From the NCBI GenBank assembly GCA_041446545.1, contig JBGOEJ010000006.1:72080-136079 (forward strand): 64,000 bases of DNA, in the 5' to 3' direction. Source of the DNA: Fervidibacter canadensis (lineage in GTDB: Bacteria; Armatimonadota; Fervidibacteria; Fervidibacterales; Fervidibacteraceae). This document shows positions 8,073-14,975 of the stretch, in pieces (positions within the stretch are counted from its first letter, which is position 1; each line of letters begins with the position of its first letter). The position numbers were made by a program, and so were the translations under genes. The notes beneath the pieces are model-generated. The model saw only the letters and a list, made by a program, of their open reading frames with translations, was not told the DNA's origin and did not search any database.

Positions 8073-8738
8073 TTAAGAGGCGAAGCCAACGCCGAGGCGG
8101 GGGGCATTGGGGGCGATGCGACGGGCGGTTTCGTAGCGGGTCGCCACATCGTCCCAGTCCAAGTTTCGGAAGAAAGCGTCAATGTAGGCGGCTTTGTTTG
8201 TCCCGAAGTCAATGAAGTAGGCGTGCTCAAAGACATCTAACGCCAAGATGGGCGTGGCGTTCCAGACGGGGAAGGTGTTCTGCTCGTCGCCGATGTAAAT
8301 CATCAGCCGTTCAAAGTCATAATCCCATGCCAACCACGCCCAACCGCGAGCGGCGATGCCCGTCGCCTTGAATTCCTGCATAAAGCGCTCTAACGAACCA
8401 AAATCGCGGGTGATTTGCTCCCGCAGTTCTTTGGGCGGTTCGCCACCTTTGCCGCCGAGGTTGCTGAAGTAAAGTTCGTGGTTTTTGACGCCGCCAATCG
8501 CGCGGGTCAGTTCCACTTTCAGGACACGGATTTGGCTGTAAGTCGGGTTGGGGCGAGGCGGCGTTAATTCGGCGGCGGGTAAGTTTTCAATGGCGTCCAT
8601 GATTTCGTTGAACTTGGCGACATAACCGCGATAGAGGGCGTAGTGCTCAATCATCGTCTTCTCCGAGATGCCGTCCATCTTGTGCAGGGACGGCTTGATT
8701 TTCGCCCAATCCTTCGCCTGCAACCTTCGGAACGGCAT
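8073..8738 (-). CDS. Fe/Mn superoxide dismutase family protein, divergent paralogue
   Basis: 221 residues from ATG 8738, which follows GGAGGGG at good spacing; the open frame extends upstream, but only as out-of-frame sequence of the next gene. SOD signatures are present: the first helix EHYALYRGYV with a ligand His, KNHELYF with the second His, GWAWLAWDYD, and LDVFEHAYF with the last Asp and His. All four expected metal ligands are therefore seen, but the surrounding motifs differ from the canonical paralogue at 9451 (no HHxxHH cluster, TNKAAYIDAF in place of RRAEYV). It may have changed metal choice or be a weakly active homologue. It lies downstream of the canonical sod gene, with a terminator hairpin between. 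Confidence 0.85.
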   Translation of the reverse strand: MPFRRLQAKDWAKIKPSLHKMDGISEKTMIEHYALYRGYVAKFNEIMDAIENLPAAELTPPRPNPTYSQIRVLKVELTRAIGGVKNHELYFSNLGGKGGEPPKELREQITRDFGSLERFMQEFKATGIAARGWAWLAWDYDFERLMIYIGDEQNTFPVWNATPILALDVFEHAYFIDFGTNKAAYIDAFFRNLDWDDVATRYETARRIAPNAPRLGVGFAS

Positions 8739-8770
8739 GAGGCATCCCCTCCGTGTTCGTGGGTTTGGAA

Positions 8771-8805
8771 AAAGTGCGACGGGAGCGTCTTGGGACGCTC
8801 CCGTC
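8771..8805 (-). terminator. Rho-independent terminator after the canonical sod gene
   Basis: GACGGGAGCGTC (8778-8789) and GACGCTCCCGTC (8794-8805) make a perfect 12-bp stem with a 4-nt loop. On the minus strand the stem is followed by GCACTTTTTCC. It ends transcription of the 9451-8813 gene, so the second sod gene is probably read from leaky termination or its own promoter. Confidence 0.75.
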
Positions 8806-8812
8806 GTCGGCG

Positions 8813-9451
8813 TCACTTCTTCGCTTCGGCGTAGCGGCGGGCGACTTCCTGCCAATTGACGACATTCCACCAGTTCTGCACATATTCCGCTCGGCGGTTG
8901 CGATACTTGAGGTAGTAAGCATGTTCCCAAACATCCAAGCCCATGATGGGTTTCAAGCCTGCAGGATAGTAGGGCATGATGGGATTGTCTTGGTTGGGCG
9001 TTTGGATGATGGTCAAGTCGCCGTTGGCATCCACGCAAAGCCACGCCCAACCCGAACCGAACAAGGTGATGGCAGCCTGCGAGAAGGCTTCTTTGAAGGC
9101 TTGGAAACTCCCCCACTTTTTGTCGATGGCGTCCGCCAGTTCGCCCGTCGGTTCGCCACCTCCACCTTTGCCTGGAGGTGCCATGATTGTCCAAAAGAGG
9201 CTGTGGTTGAAGTAGCCGCCGCCGTTGTTGCGGACGGTCGTGCGGATATCTTCGGGGACAAGGGTTTGCAAGCCGCTGAGCAACTCTTCAATGCTCTTGC
9301 CTTCCAATTCAGGGTGCTTGGCGATGGCGTCGTTGAGGTTTTTGGTGTAAGTGCCATGGTGCCCTTGGTGGTGGACTTGCATCGTTTCGGCGTCAATGTA
9401 AGGCTCCAAGGCATCGTAGGGATAGGGCAACTGCGGCAGTTCAAACGGCAT
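8813..9451 (-). CDS. sodA: Superoxide dismutase, Fe/Mn family
   Basis: 212 residues starting at ATG 9451 behind AAGGAGGTGG; longer in-frame extensions run into unrelated sequence. The protein converts superoxide to oxygen and peroxide in the cytoplasm. Ligands are His27 in VHHQGHHGTY, His in NHSLFWTIM, and Asp/His in GLDVWEHAYYLKY; the family C-terminus (RAEYVQNWWNVVNW) is intact. GGGEPTGELA is a normal SOD segment. It is transcribed ahead of a second, divergent SOD (8738-8073). Fe versus Mn preference cannot be fixed from the sequence. Confidence 0.95.
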   Translation of the reverse strand: MPFELPQLPYPYDALEPYIDAETMQVHHQGHHGTYTKNLNDAIAKHPELEGKSIEELLSGLQTLVPEDIRTTVRNNGGGYFNHSLFWTIMAPPGKGGGGEPTGELADAIDKKWGSFQAFKEAFSQAAITLFGSGWAWLCVDANGDLTIIQTPNQDNPIMPYYPAGLKPIMGLDVWEHAYYLKYRNRRAEYVQNWWNVVNWQEVARRYAEAKK

Positions 9452-9521
9452 CAGCGTCCACCTCCTTGCGAAGTGTGTGTGGCGGAGACGATTATAGCGC
9501 ACATCGCATCGTTGTCGGCGT

Positions 9522-10283
9522 TTAGAGCGGAAGGGGCGTAGCGGCGGCAAGCAGACAGCGACACAACTCGCCGATGAGGACACTGAGCATCGCCAAATAA
9601 AGGAAACCCGTCGCCGCTTGTGTGGAGCGTTCGCGGGCACAAAAGAGAGCGACACCGTTGACGACCGTCGTGACGACGAAGCCGAAAATCAAGTGCGCCC
9701 ACAAAAAAGAGCGCAGGTCGCCGACCAGTTGAGGCAATTGTGACCAAACAAAAAGAAGGGCGAGAAGGGAAAGGGAAGCGTTGAGGGCGGTCAGGACAAA
9801 AAGGGCATGAATGGTGCGAATTAGCGGGGCGATGGACATGCGGGGTCGGACGATGAACCAGTGACCCAAAATCATCCCGACCGTCGCCGTCCCGCTGAAC
9901 AAAGCACCTGCAAAGGCGTGCAGGCGAGAGAGCCAATGCGGTTCGGCGGTCGCCCAAACAGCGATGAAGCCCGCCAAGGTTCCGACGAGGTGCGGCACGA
10001 CATTGACGAGAGGATTGTCGTGCAAAATGCCGTAAGTGTAAACTGTCACGCACAATGCCACGATGCCGATAGCGATGACGGCGCTTGAGGGTAAGTGCTC
10101 GCGCAAGCCGTAAGCGATGAGAGTGACAACCCAAGCGATGGGGGAAAGGGCTTTGCCGATGGTGCTGTAAAACTGCCGCCCTGCTTCTGGAGGCATCAGC
10201 CAAAGTAGGGCGAAACTTCCGCAAGTCGCTTGCAAGAGCAATGCCGCCAGCGCCTGCGGTGCGGCGAGGTCAACTTGGTGCAT
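9522..10283 (-). CDS. Polytopic membrane protein of unknown function (about 7 TM)
   Basis: 253 residues with about seven hydrophobic segments, beginning near residues 10-30, 45-58, 67-87, 98-112, 125-145, 163-182 and 195-215. Conserved-looking features are His residues at helix ends (ILHDNP, VVPHLVG, LHAFAG, MILGHW) and two short loops rich in Arg. The pattern recalls small haem- or quinone-binding membrane proteins but is not enough for assignment. The start at 10283 has only a weak GGGGCGAG site. It is on the same strand as the sugar-binding protein upstream, 58 bp away, and no function is proposed. Confidence 0.6.
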   Translation of the reverse strand: MHQVDLAAPQALAALLLQATCGSFALLWLMPPEAGRQFYSTIGKALSPIAWVVTLIAYGLREHLPSSAVIAIGIVALCVTVYTYGILHDNPLVNVVPHLVGTLAGFIAVWATAEPHWLSRLHAFAGALFSGTATVGMILGHWFIVRPRMSIAPLIRTIHALFVLTALNASLSLLALLFVWSQLPQLVGDLRSFLWAHLIFGFVVTTVVNGVALFCARERSTQAATGFLYLAMLSVLIGELCRCLLAAATPLPL

Positions 10284-10341
10284 AGTGCTCGCCCCTTCGG
10301 CGAATGCGGCGCTTCCCTCTCGTCTGCTTGCCCAAGTTTGC

Positions 10342-11364
10342 TCACCAGCCTTGAATAGGGATGCCGAGTTTGAGCAATTGGCGGCGGTAGGCGTCCATGT
10401 TGGCTTTCGTCACGACATCTATGCCTGTATCCAAGTGGCGCTTTTCAGGTGGCAATTTGTCCATCTTCAAGTCCTTAAGCACCTTGTCCACGCCTTCAGT
10501 GACCATGCGATAGAGGATTTCGGTGGCTCGGTAACCCATCATGAAGGGGCGTTGCCCGATGGTGGCATCAATCAACCCTTGGCGAATCAACTGCATGTGT
10601 TCGGCGGTCGTGTCAAAGCAGACGATTTTCACCTTGCCCACTTTGCCTGCCATCTTGACGGCTTGGGCGCAAGCGGGACCGTTGAAGGCGTAAACGCCGA
10701 AAAAGCCTGAAAGGTCGGGATGGCGTTGCAGGGCGGCTTGGGCGTTGGCTAAGGCTTTGGCGCGGTCTTCATTGTCGTTCAGGGTGTCCACAATTTGGAT
10801 GGCAGTGCCTTTCAAGGCAGCCTTAAAGCCGTCCATCCGTTGGACGCTGTTGAGGGCGGTCAACGAGCCCGTGCAAATGGCGACTTTCCCTTTGCTATTG
10901 AGCAACTTGACCATCGTTTTGCCCGCTTCGTAGCCTGCCTTGTAGTTGTCCGTGCCGATGTAAAGCAATCGTCCACTGTCGGGGGCATCGGTGTCAAAAG
11001 TGACGATGGGGATGCCCGCCTTCAGGGCTTTCTGCACCGCTCCTTTGACGGCAGCAGGGTTGGACGGACCGATGGCGATGCCATCCACGCCCTGAGCAAG
11101 GTAACTTTCCAATGTGGCGACTTGAGCGCGGACATCCTCTTTGGACGGGACGAACCAACGGATTTGACAACCCTTGAACTTTTTCGCCGCACCTTTCATG
11201 CCCAATTCCACTTCCCGCCAGTAAGCGTGGATGGATTTGCCGATGCCCACCAAGACGACGGGTTGTCCCACTTTTTTCGTCTTGAAGGTAGGGGCTGCGG
11301 CAAGCAAAGGCAAAAGGGTGACGACTCCGAGCACGACAACCCAACCGCTGCCTCTCGTCGTCAT
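10342..11364 (-). CDS. Periplasmic sugar-binding protein of an ABC transporter (RbsB-like)
   Basis: 340 residues from ATG 11364. An upstream ATG at 11379 contains the GGAGGT ribosome site itself, so it cannot be the start. A signal peptide (hydrophobic residues about 7-24, ending AAA) leads into a two-lobed type I binding protein: VLVGIGKSIHAYWREVELGMKGAAK, the GVDGIAIGPSN segment, IPIVTFDTDAPDS, YIGTDNYKAGY and a late IGQRPFMMGYRA, typical of ribose/xylose/autoinducer-2 binding proteins (Peripla_BP_4). It captures a sugar outside the membrane. No permease or ATPase gene lies next to it; a lone RbsC-like permease is at 47936 but may be unrelated. Confidence 0.88.
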   Translation of the reverse strand: MTTRGSGWVVVLGVVTLLPLLAAAPTFKTKKVGQPVVLVGIGKSIHAYWREVELGMKGAAKKFKGCQIRWFVPSKEDVRAQVATLESYLAQGVDGIAIGPSNPAAVKGAVQKALKAGIPIVTFDTDAPDSGRLLYIGTDNYKAGYEAGKTMVKLLNSKGKVAICTGSLTALNSVQRMDGFKAALKGTAIQIVDTLNDNEDRAKALANAQAALQRHPDLSGFFGVYAFNGPACAQAVKMAGKVGKVKIVCFDTTAEHMQLIRQGLIDATIGQRPFMMGYRATEILYRMVTEGVDKVLKDLKMDKLPPEKRHLDTGIDVVTKANMDAYRRQLLKLGIPIQGW

Positions 11365-11603
11365 CTGCGCCACCTCCATCTTTCGGATTTCGGGTGTTTT
11401 AAAAGTCTGTCACCAACTTTGGCGGAAAACCGTCGCAGTTGAAAGCTACTCCAGCGGGGCGACCACGAGGTTGAAGCCGAGGACTTCCCGAACAACCTCG
11501 CAAAGCATTGACACGGCTCAAGACGGAGGGCTTTGAAAAGTCGCAAACTTGTGGCGAACCTTGAGTTGCCTTCTGCTGAGTCGGCAAAAAGGAGTGACCT
11601 GAC

Positions 11604-12665
11604 ATGCCCGTCACCGAAGAGCAAGTGCTGGCAGCCTTGAAGCAAGTGCGTGACCCTGAATTGCATCGCGATGTAGTGTCGCTGGGGATGGTGCGCAATG
11701 TGAAAGTGGACGGCGAGCGGGTAGAGTTGGAGTTGGTGCTGACGACGCCTGCTTGCCCTTTCAACGAGCAAATGCGACAGATGGCGTATGAAGCCGTCGC
11801 TTCTTTACCCGGGGTGCGGGAAGTGGTCTTGCATGTTTCGGCGGAAGTGCCGAAGGGTGTGCCAGAACGCACGCCTTTGCCGGGCGTGCGCAACATCGTC
11901 GCCGTCGGGAGTGGGAAAGGCGGTGTCGGCAAGACGACCGTCGCCGTGAACTTGGCGGTGGCGTTAGCCCGTTTGGGGGCTCGGGTCGGCTTGCTGGACG
12001 CTGACATTTACGGTCCAAATGTGCCCCGCATGTTGGGGGTGCGTCAGACGCCCGATTACGACAGCGCCGCCGAAAAAATCATCCCTCTGGAGGCGTGGAG
12101 CCTCAAGGTGATGTCGCTGGGCTTTCTGATCGGCGAAGACCAACCTGTCATCTGGCGCGGACCGATTCTGGCGAAGGCGTTGCAGCAGATGCTCTTTGAT
12201 GTCGCTTGGGGTGAGTTGGATTACTTGCTGGTGGATTTGCCGCCGGGAACGGGCGATGTGCCACTGTCGCTGGCGCAGTTGGTTCCTGTCACGGGGTCTG
12301 TCATCGTCACGACTCCGCAAGATGTCGCCCTGTATGATGCCTTGAAAGGGTTGGCGACTTTTGAGCGGTTGAATGTGCCCGTCTTGGGCATCGTGGAGAA
12401 CATGAGTTACTTCGTCTGCCCGCACTGCGGTGGTCGGACGGACATCTTCCGACGAGGAGCGGTGGAAGCGGAATGCCAGAAACGGGGCGTGCGTTTTCTT
12501 GGATCGGTGCCGTTGACGCCTGAGGTGTGCGAAGGGGGCGATCTTGGACGCCCTGTTGTTGCCGCTCACCCAAACTCACCCGCTGCCCTCGCCTTCAAGG
12601 AAATTGCCGCTCAACTGGCTGCCGCCATCAGCGTCCACAACCTGGCGCAAGTGGCGACAGGTTGA
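11604..12665 (+). CDS. apbC: Mrp/ApbC iron-sulfur cluster carrier ATPase
   Basis: 353 residues with an N-terminal DUF59/MIP18 domain (residues 1-85, DPELHRDVVSLGMV) followed by a deviant Walker P-loop VGSGKGGVGKTT (about 101-112). Switch motifs DADIYGPN and DLPPGTGD follow, and the conserved CPHC pair is at C272/C275, where the dimer binds a bridging [4Fe-4S] cluster. The protein loads clusters onto target apoproteins in the cytoplasm. AAGGAGTGACC lies upstream of ATG 11604. It stands alone, ending where a promoter begins (12662) for the mraZ region. Confidence 0.95.
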   Translation: MPVTEEQVLAALKQVRDPELHRDVVSLGMVRNVKVDGERVELELVLTTPACPFNEQMRQMAYEAVASLPGVREVVLHVSAEVPKGVPERTPLPGVRNIVAVGSGKGGVGKTTVAVNLAVALARLGARVGLLDADIYGPNVPRMLGVRQTPDYDSAAEKIIPLEAWSLKVMSLGFLIGEDQPVIWRGPILAKALQQMLFDVAWGELDYLLVDLPPGTGDVPLSLAQLVPVTGSVIVTTPQDVALYDALKGLATFERLNVPVLGIVENMSYFVCPHCGGRTDIFRRGAVEAECQKRGVRFLGSVPLTPEVCEGGDLGRPVVAAHPNSPAALAFKEIAAQLAAAISVHNLAQVATG

Positions 12666-12690
12666 TTTTGCCGAGAGGGCGTGTTATCAA
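12662..12690 (+). promoter_or_regulatory. Sigma70-type promoter overlapping the apbC stop
   Basis: TTGATT (12662-12667), a 17-bp spacer, and TATCAA (12685-12690). The sequence closely resembles the argG promoter at 45614-45642 (TTGATTTTGC at -35, GTTAT at -10, then a GAGGC-type start region). It points toward mraZ, 280 bp downstream, across a strong hairpin. Confidence 0.6.
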
Positions 12691-12696
12691 TAGAGG

Positions 12697-12886
12697 CAGC
12701 CGAACGAGGCAAGGAGCATTGGAGGTGTCGCAAAGGCGGGCGCATAAGGCGCGTAAAATGTTGGCGTTGTGACTGGGTGTGTTGATGCCTCGTCTCCTTA
12801 CGGGGCGAGGCAAGGATTGAGGCGTTAATAATGAGCCCTTGAACCCCAGATGGCACAAGGGGCGCCATCTGGGGCGGTCGCTTTTT
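12697..12886 (+). ncRNA. Candidate leader or small RNA with alternative stems and terminator
   Basis: A promoter at 12662 and a terminator at 12844-12886 bracket about 190 nt without a convincing gene. CGAGGCAAGGA occurs twice (12705 and 12806), on either side of GCCTCGTCTCCTT (12787-12799). The middle piece can pair with either flanking copy through GCCTCG/CGAGGC, giving two exclusive folds, as in attenuators. A 17-codon basic reading frame near 12720-12773 could be a leader peptide but has no strong support. No known riboswitch class is recognised. Confidence 0.35.
12844..12886 (+). terminator. Hairpin with T-tract upstream of mraZ
   Basis: CCCCAGATGGC (12844-12854) and GCCATCTGGGG (12864-12874) form a perfect 11-bp stem with a 9-nt loop. 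Five T residues follow at 12882-12886. It may end transcripts from the 12662 promoter or act as an attenuator for the mraZ operon. Confidence 0.6.
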
Positions 12887-12901
12887 GTGCCGCTCGGTGG
12901 G

Positions 12902-12926
12902 TGGGAGAAAGTGGGAGCAAGTGGGA
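12902..12926 (+). promoter_or_regulatory. MraZ operator: three TGGGA boxes with 10-bp period
   Basis: TGGGA occurs at 12902, 12912 and 12922, each separated by 5 bp. This is the direct-repeat arrangement (TGGGN with N5 spacers) known to be bound by MraZ upstream of its own gene in other bacteria. The array ends 41 bp before the mraZ start, so autoregulation of the division operon is expected. Confidence 0.8.
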
Positions 12927-12967
12927 AGTTTCGGAAAGACTTGACGGGTTGATGGAGGGTTGTTGAT

Positions 12968-13444
12968 TTGGAGGAACTGGAAGCCCAGCAAATTGTGGAG
13001 TTGCGCCCAGACGAGTGGTTTATCGGCACTTTCCGCTACTCGGTGGACGACAAAGGGCGCGTGGTCGTCCCTGTGGAGTTGCGGCAGCGGCTGGGCAGTG
13101 AGTTTTACCTGACCATCAGCCCTTACGACACGGTTTACCTGTTCGCGCCGTCCGACTGGCAACGCTACACCCAACGCTTGATGGAAGCCCACACCGCCAA
13201 CCCAAGGGAAATTGCGCCCGTCTTGCAGCGCATCATGGGGTTCGCCAGCAAGGTCAAGGTAGACAGCAACTGGCGGTTCATCGTCCCGCCCAACTTGCGG
13301 GAGGCGTGTCGGTTGCAAAAAACCGTCTATTTCGTCGGCAGCGGCTACTGCGTGGAGTTGATGAACGAGGAGGCTTACCGGCAGCGGTTCAGCCGCGCCA
13401 CCGAGGAAAAGGTCAAAGCCTTGCAAGCCGACCTTGGGCTTTAG
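12968..13444 (+). CDS. mraZ: Transcriptional regulator MraZ
   Basis: 158 residues starting with TTG at 12968, eight bases after GGAGGG (12954-12959). MraZ is a ring-forming DNA-binding regulator of the division and cell-wall cluster, built from two SpoVT/AbrB-like halves. The first half shows FRYSVDDKGRVVVPVELRQRL, the second KVKVDSNWRFIVPPNLRE, each with the D-x-x-x-R-hydrophobic pattern that contacts DNA. A C-terminal tail rich in Arg and Glu follows. It sits directly upstream of rsmH, and three TGGGA boxes precede it. Confidence 0.95.
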   Translation: MEELEAQQIVELRPDEWFIGTFRYSVDDKGRVVVPVELRQRLGSEFYLTISPYDTVYLFAPSDWQRYTQRLMEAHTANPREIAPVLQRIMGFASKVKVDSNWRFIVPPNLREACRLQKTVYFVGSGYCVELMNEEAYRQRFSRATEEKVKALQADLGL

Positions 13445-13471
13445 GACAACACCCTCAGGGGGACAACGGCG

Positions 13472-14452
13472 ATGATGGCGATAGACCTGCAATGGCTGCA
13501 ACGAGTGCGCCAACGGCGGCAAAGGGAAGGGGCAGGGCAACCGCAGCGGCTCCATCCGCCTGCGATGGTCAACGAAGTGCTTTCGTTCCTACGGGTGGCG
13601 GAAGTGCGGCGGGGGATTTTCGTGGACATGACGGTCGGGACGGGCGGTCACACCCTTGCCATCTTGCAAGCCAATCCCCGCGTGGAAGTGATCGGCATTG
13701 ACCGCGACGAAGCCTCTTTAGAGGTGGCTGCCGAGCGACTGGAAGCCTTTGCCGACCGAGTGACGCTCGTTCACGGAGACATGCGGGACATCCGCCGCTT
13801 ATTGGCGCAATTGGGCGTAGAACGAGTGGACGGTTGCTTAATTGACCCTGGCATGAGCCTTTGGCAATTGGACAGCGGGCGAGGCTTCAGCGTCTTAGAT
13901 GAGGCTCCCTTAGACATGCGCTTTGATGTCGCCGCTCAAGTGACCGCTCAAACTCTGCTACAAACCCTTTCAGCAAGGGAACTGGAGAGGCTCTTTGTGC
14001 AAGCGGGGGAACGACCCTTAAAGGCTCGCCGCATTGCCCAAGCGATTGTCCAAGCCCGTCAAAAGGGAGGCATCCCTACGGCACGGGCATTGGCGGAGTT
14101 GGTCGCGCAAGTTAAAGGGGTTCGGGGAGGTCGCATCCATCCCGCCACAAAGGTCTTCATGGCGTTGCGGATGGCGGTGAACGAGGAGTTAGATGCCCTT
14201 CGGACAGGCATTTGGGAGGGGGCACAGGTGCTCAAGCGAGGTGGGCGATTGGTCGTCCTCACCTACCAATCTTTGGAGGACCGCCTTGTCAAGGAAACTT
14301 TTCGGCAGTTAAGTCAGCCTCCCGCAGGGGGAGAGGAGCGGGCGATTTTGCGCGTCCTCACCAAACACCCTCTCATGCCATCAGCGCAAGAGCGACAAAG
14401 CAATCCGCGCGTTCGCAGTTGCAAGTTGCGGGCGGCGGAGCGGGTGGGGTGA
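13472..14452 (+). CDS. rsmH: 16S rRNA (cytosine-1402 N4) methyltransferase RsmH
   Basis: 326 residues with the RsmH order of motifs: LHPPAMVNEVLSFL, the SAM-binding DMTVGTGGHT, GIDRDEASL, and the C-terminal YQSLEDRLVK. It N4-methylates C1402 of 16S rRNA in the decoding centre. Two conserved positions differ from the usual family: LLDLGVSS is replaced by LIDPGMSL, and the normal YHSLEDR is YQSLEDR. The central helical insertion (LFVQAGERPLKARRIAQAI) is intact. The gene lies 27 bp after mraZ and 49 bp before the FtsL-like gene, as in dcw clusters. Confidence 0.93.
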   Translation: MMAIDLQWLQRVRQRRQREGAGQPQRLHPPAMVNEVLSFLRVAEVRRGIFVDMTVGTGGHTLAILQANPRVEVIGIDRDEASLEVAAERLEAFADRVTLVHGDMRDIRRLLAQLGVERVDGCLIDPGMSLWQLDSGRGFSVLDEAPLDMRFDVAAQVTAQTLLQTLSARELERLFVQAGERPLKARRIAQAIVQARQKGGIPTARALAELVAQVKGVRGGRIHPATKVFMALRMAVNEELDALRTGIWEGAQVLKRGGRLVVLTYQSLEDRLVKETFRQLSQPPAGGEERAILRVLTKHPLMPSAQERQSNPRVRSCKLRAAERVG

Positions 14453-14501
14453 AGGGGAGCAAAGTGGGCAGGGAGAAAGTTGGCAAATGGGCAGATAGGG
14501 G

Positions 14502-14975
14502 GTGACAACGATGGCGGCAGTCGCACGCCAACCTCGGCAAAGGGTTAGGTCAACAATCGGGCAGGTCAGCGGGTGGGCGGAAAGGCAACAAGAAGGCGAA
14601 AGGGGTGCAAAGCCGTTATCCCGCCCTCACTCCCTTCAGTGGGCATGGCTGTTAACCCGCCTCGGGCAAGTGGGGGTGCTGGTCAGCCTTCTTCTCGGTT
14701 GCCTGACGGTGCATGCCCTCAGCGTTGTGGAAGGGCAGCGGCTTGCCCGTTGTCGCCAACAGCAAACGCTCCTGATGGCACAAGTGCAAGGGCTGCGGGC
14801 AGCCATTGAACGCCGCTTCCCTTCCCTCCTTTCGTCTCCCATCTTTCGCCCTGTCTCCCACTCCCTGCCCACTTTGCTGACCGTGCGCAAGGTCTTTCGG
14901 CAAGTTGCAGCGAGCCAACCCTCAAGGGGAACACGGGACAGGAAGGGAGGGAGAGACCTTGACGGGCTTCCGTGA
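14502..14975 (+). CDS. FtsL-like division protein
   Basis: 157 residues with a basic cytoplasmic N-terminus, one transmembrane helix (about residues 55-73, VGVLVSLLLGCLTVHALSV) and a short outer segment that starts with heptad-like Arg/Gln-rich sequence (RLARCRQQQTLLMAQVQGLRA). Topology and position between rsmH and ftsI are those of FtsL, a bitopic partner of FtsB and FtsI in the divisome. Sequence conservation in FtsL is low, so the call rests on position and topology. GGGGGTGACAACG precedes ATG 14511 and ATG 14502 is in frame. It overlaps ftsI by 17 bp. Confidence 0.65.
   Translation: MTTMAAVARQPRQRVRSTIGQVSGWAERQQEGERGAKPLSRPHSLQWAWLLTRLGQVGVLVSLLLGCLTVHALSVVEGQRLARCRQQQTLLMAQVQGLRAAIERRFPSLLSSPIFRPVSHSLPTLLTVRKVFRQVAASQPSRGTRDRKGGRDLDGLP

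Noticed and set aside
8739..9194. N-terminal extension of the second SOD frame
   Set aside because: It is a shadow of the canonical sod gene in another phase; the SOD start at 8738 has its own ribosome site.
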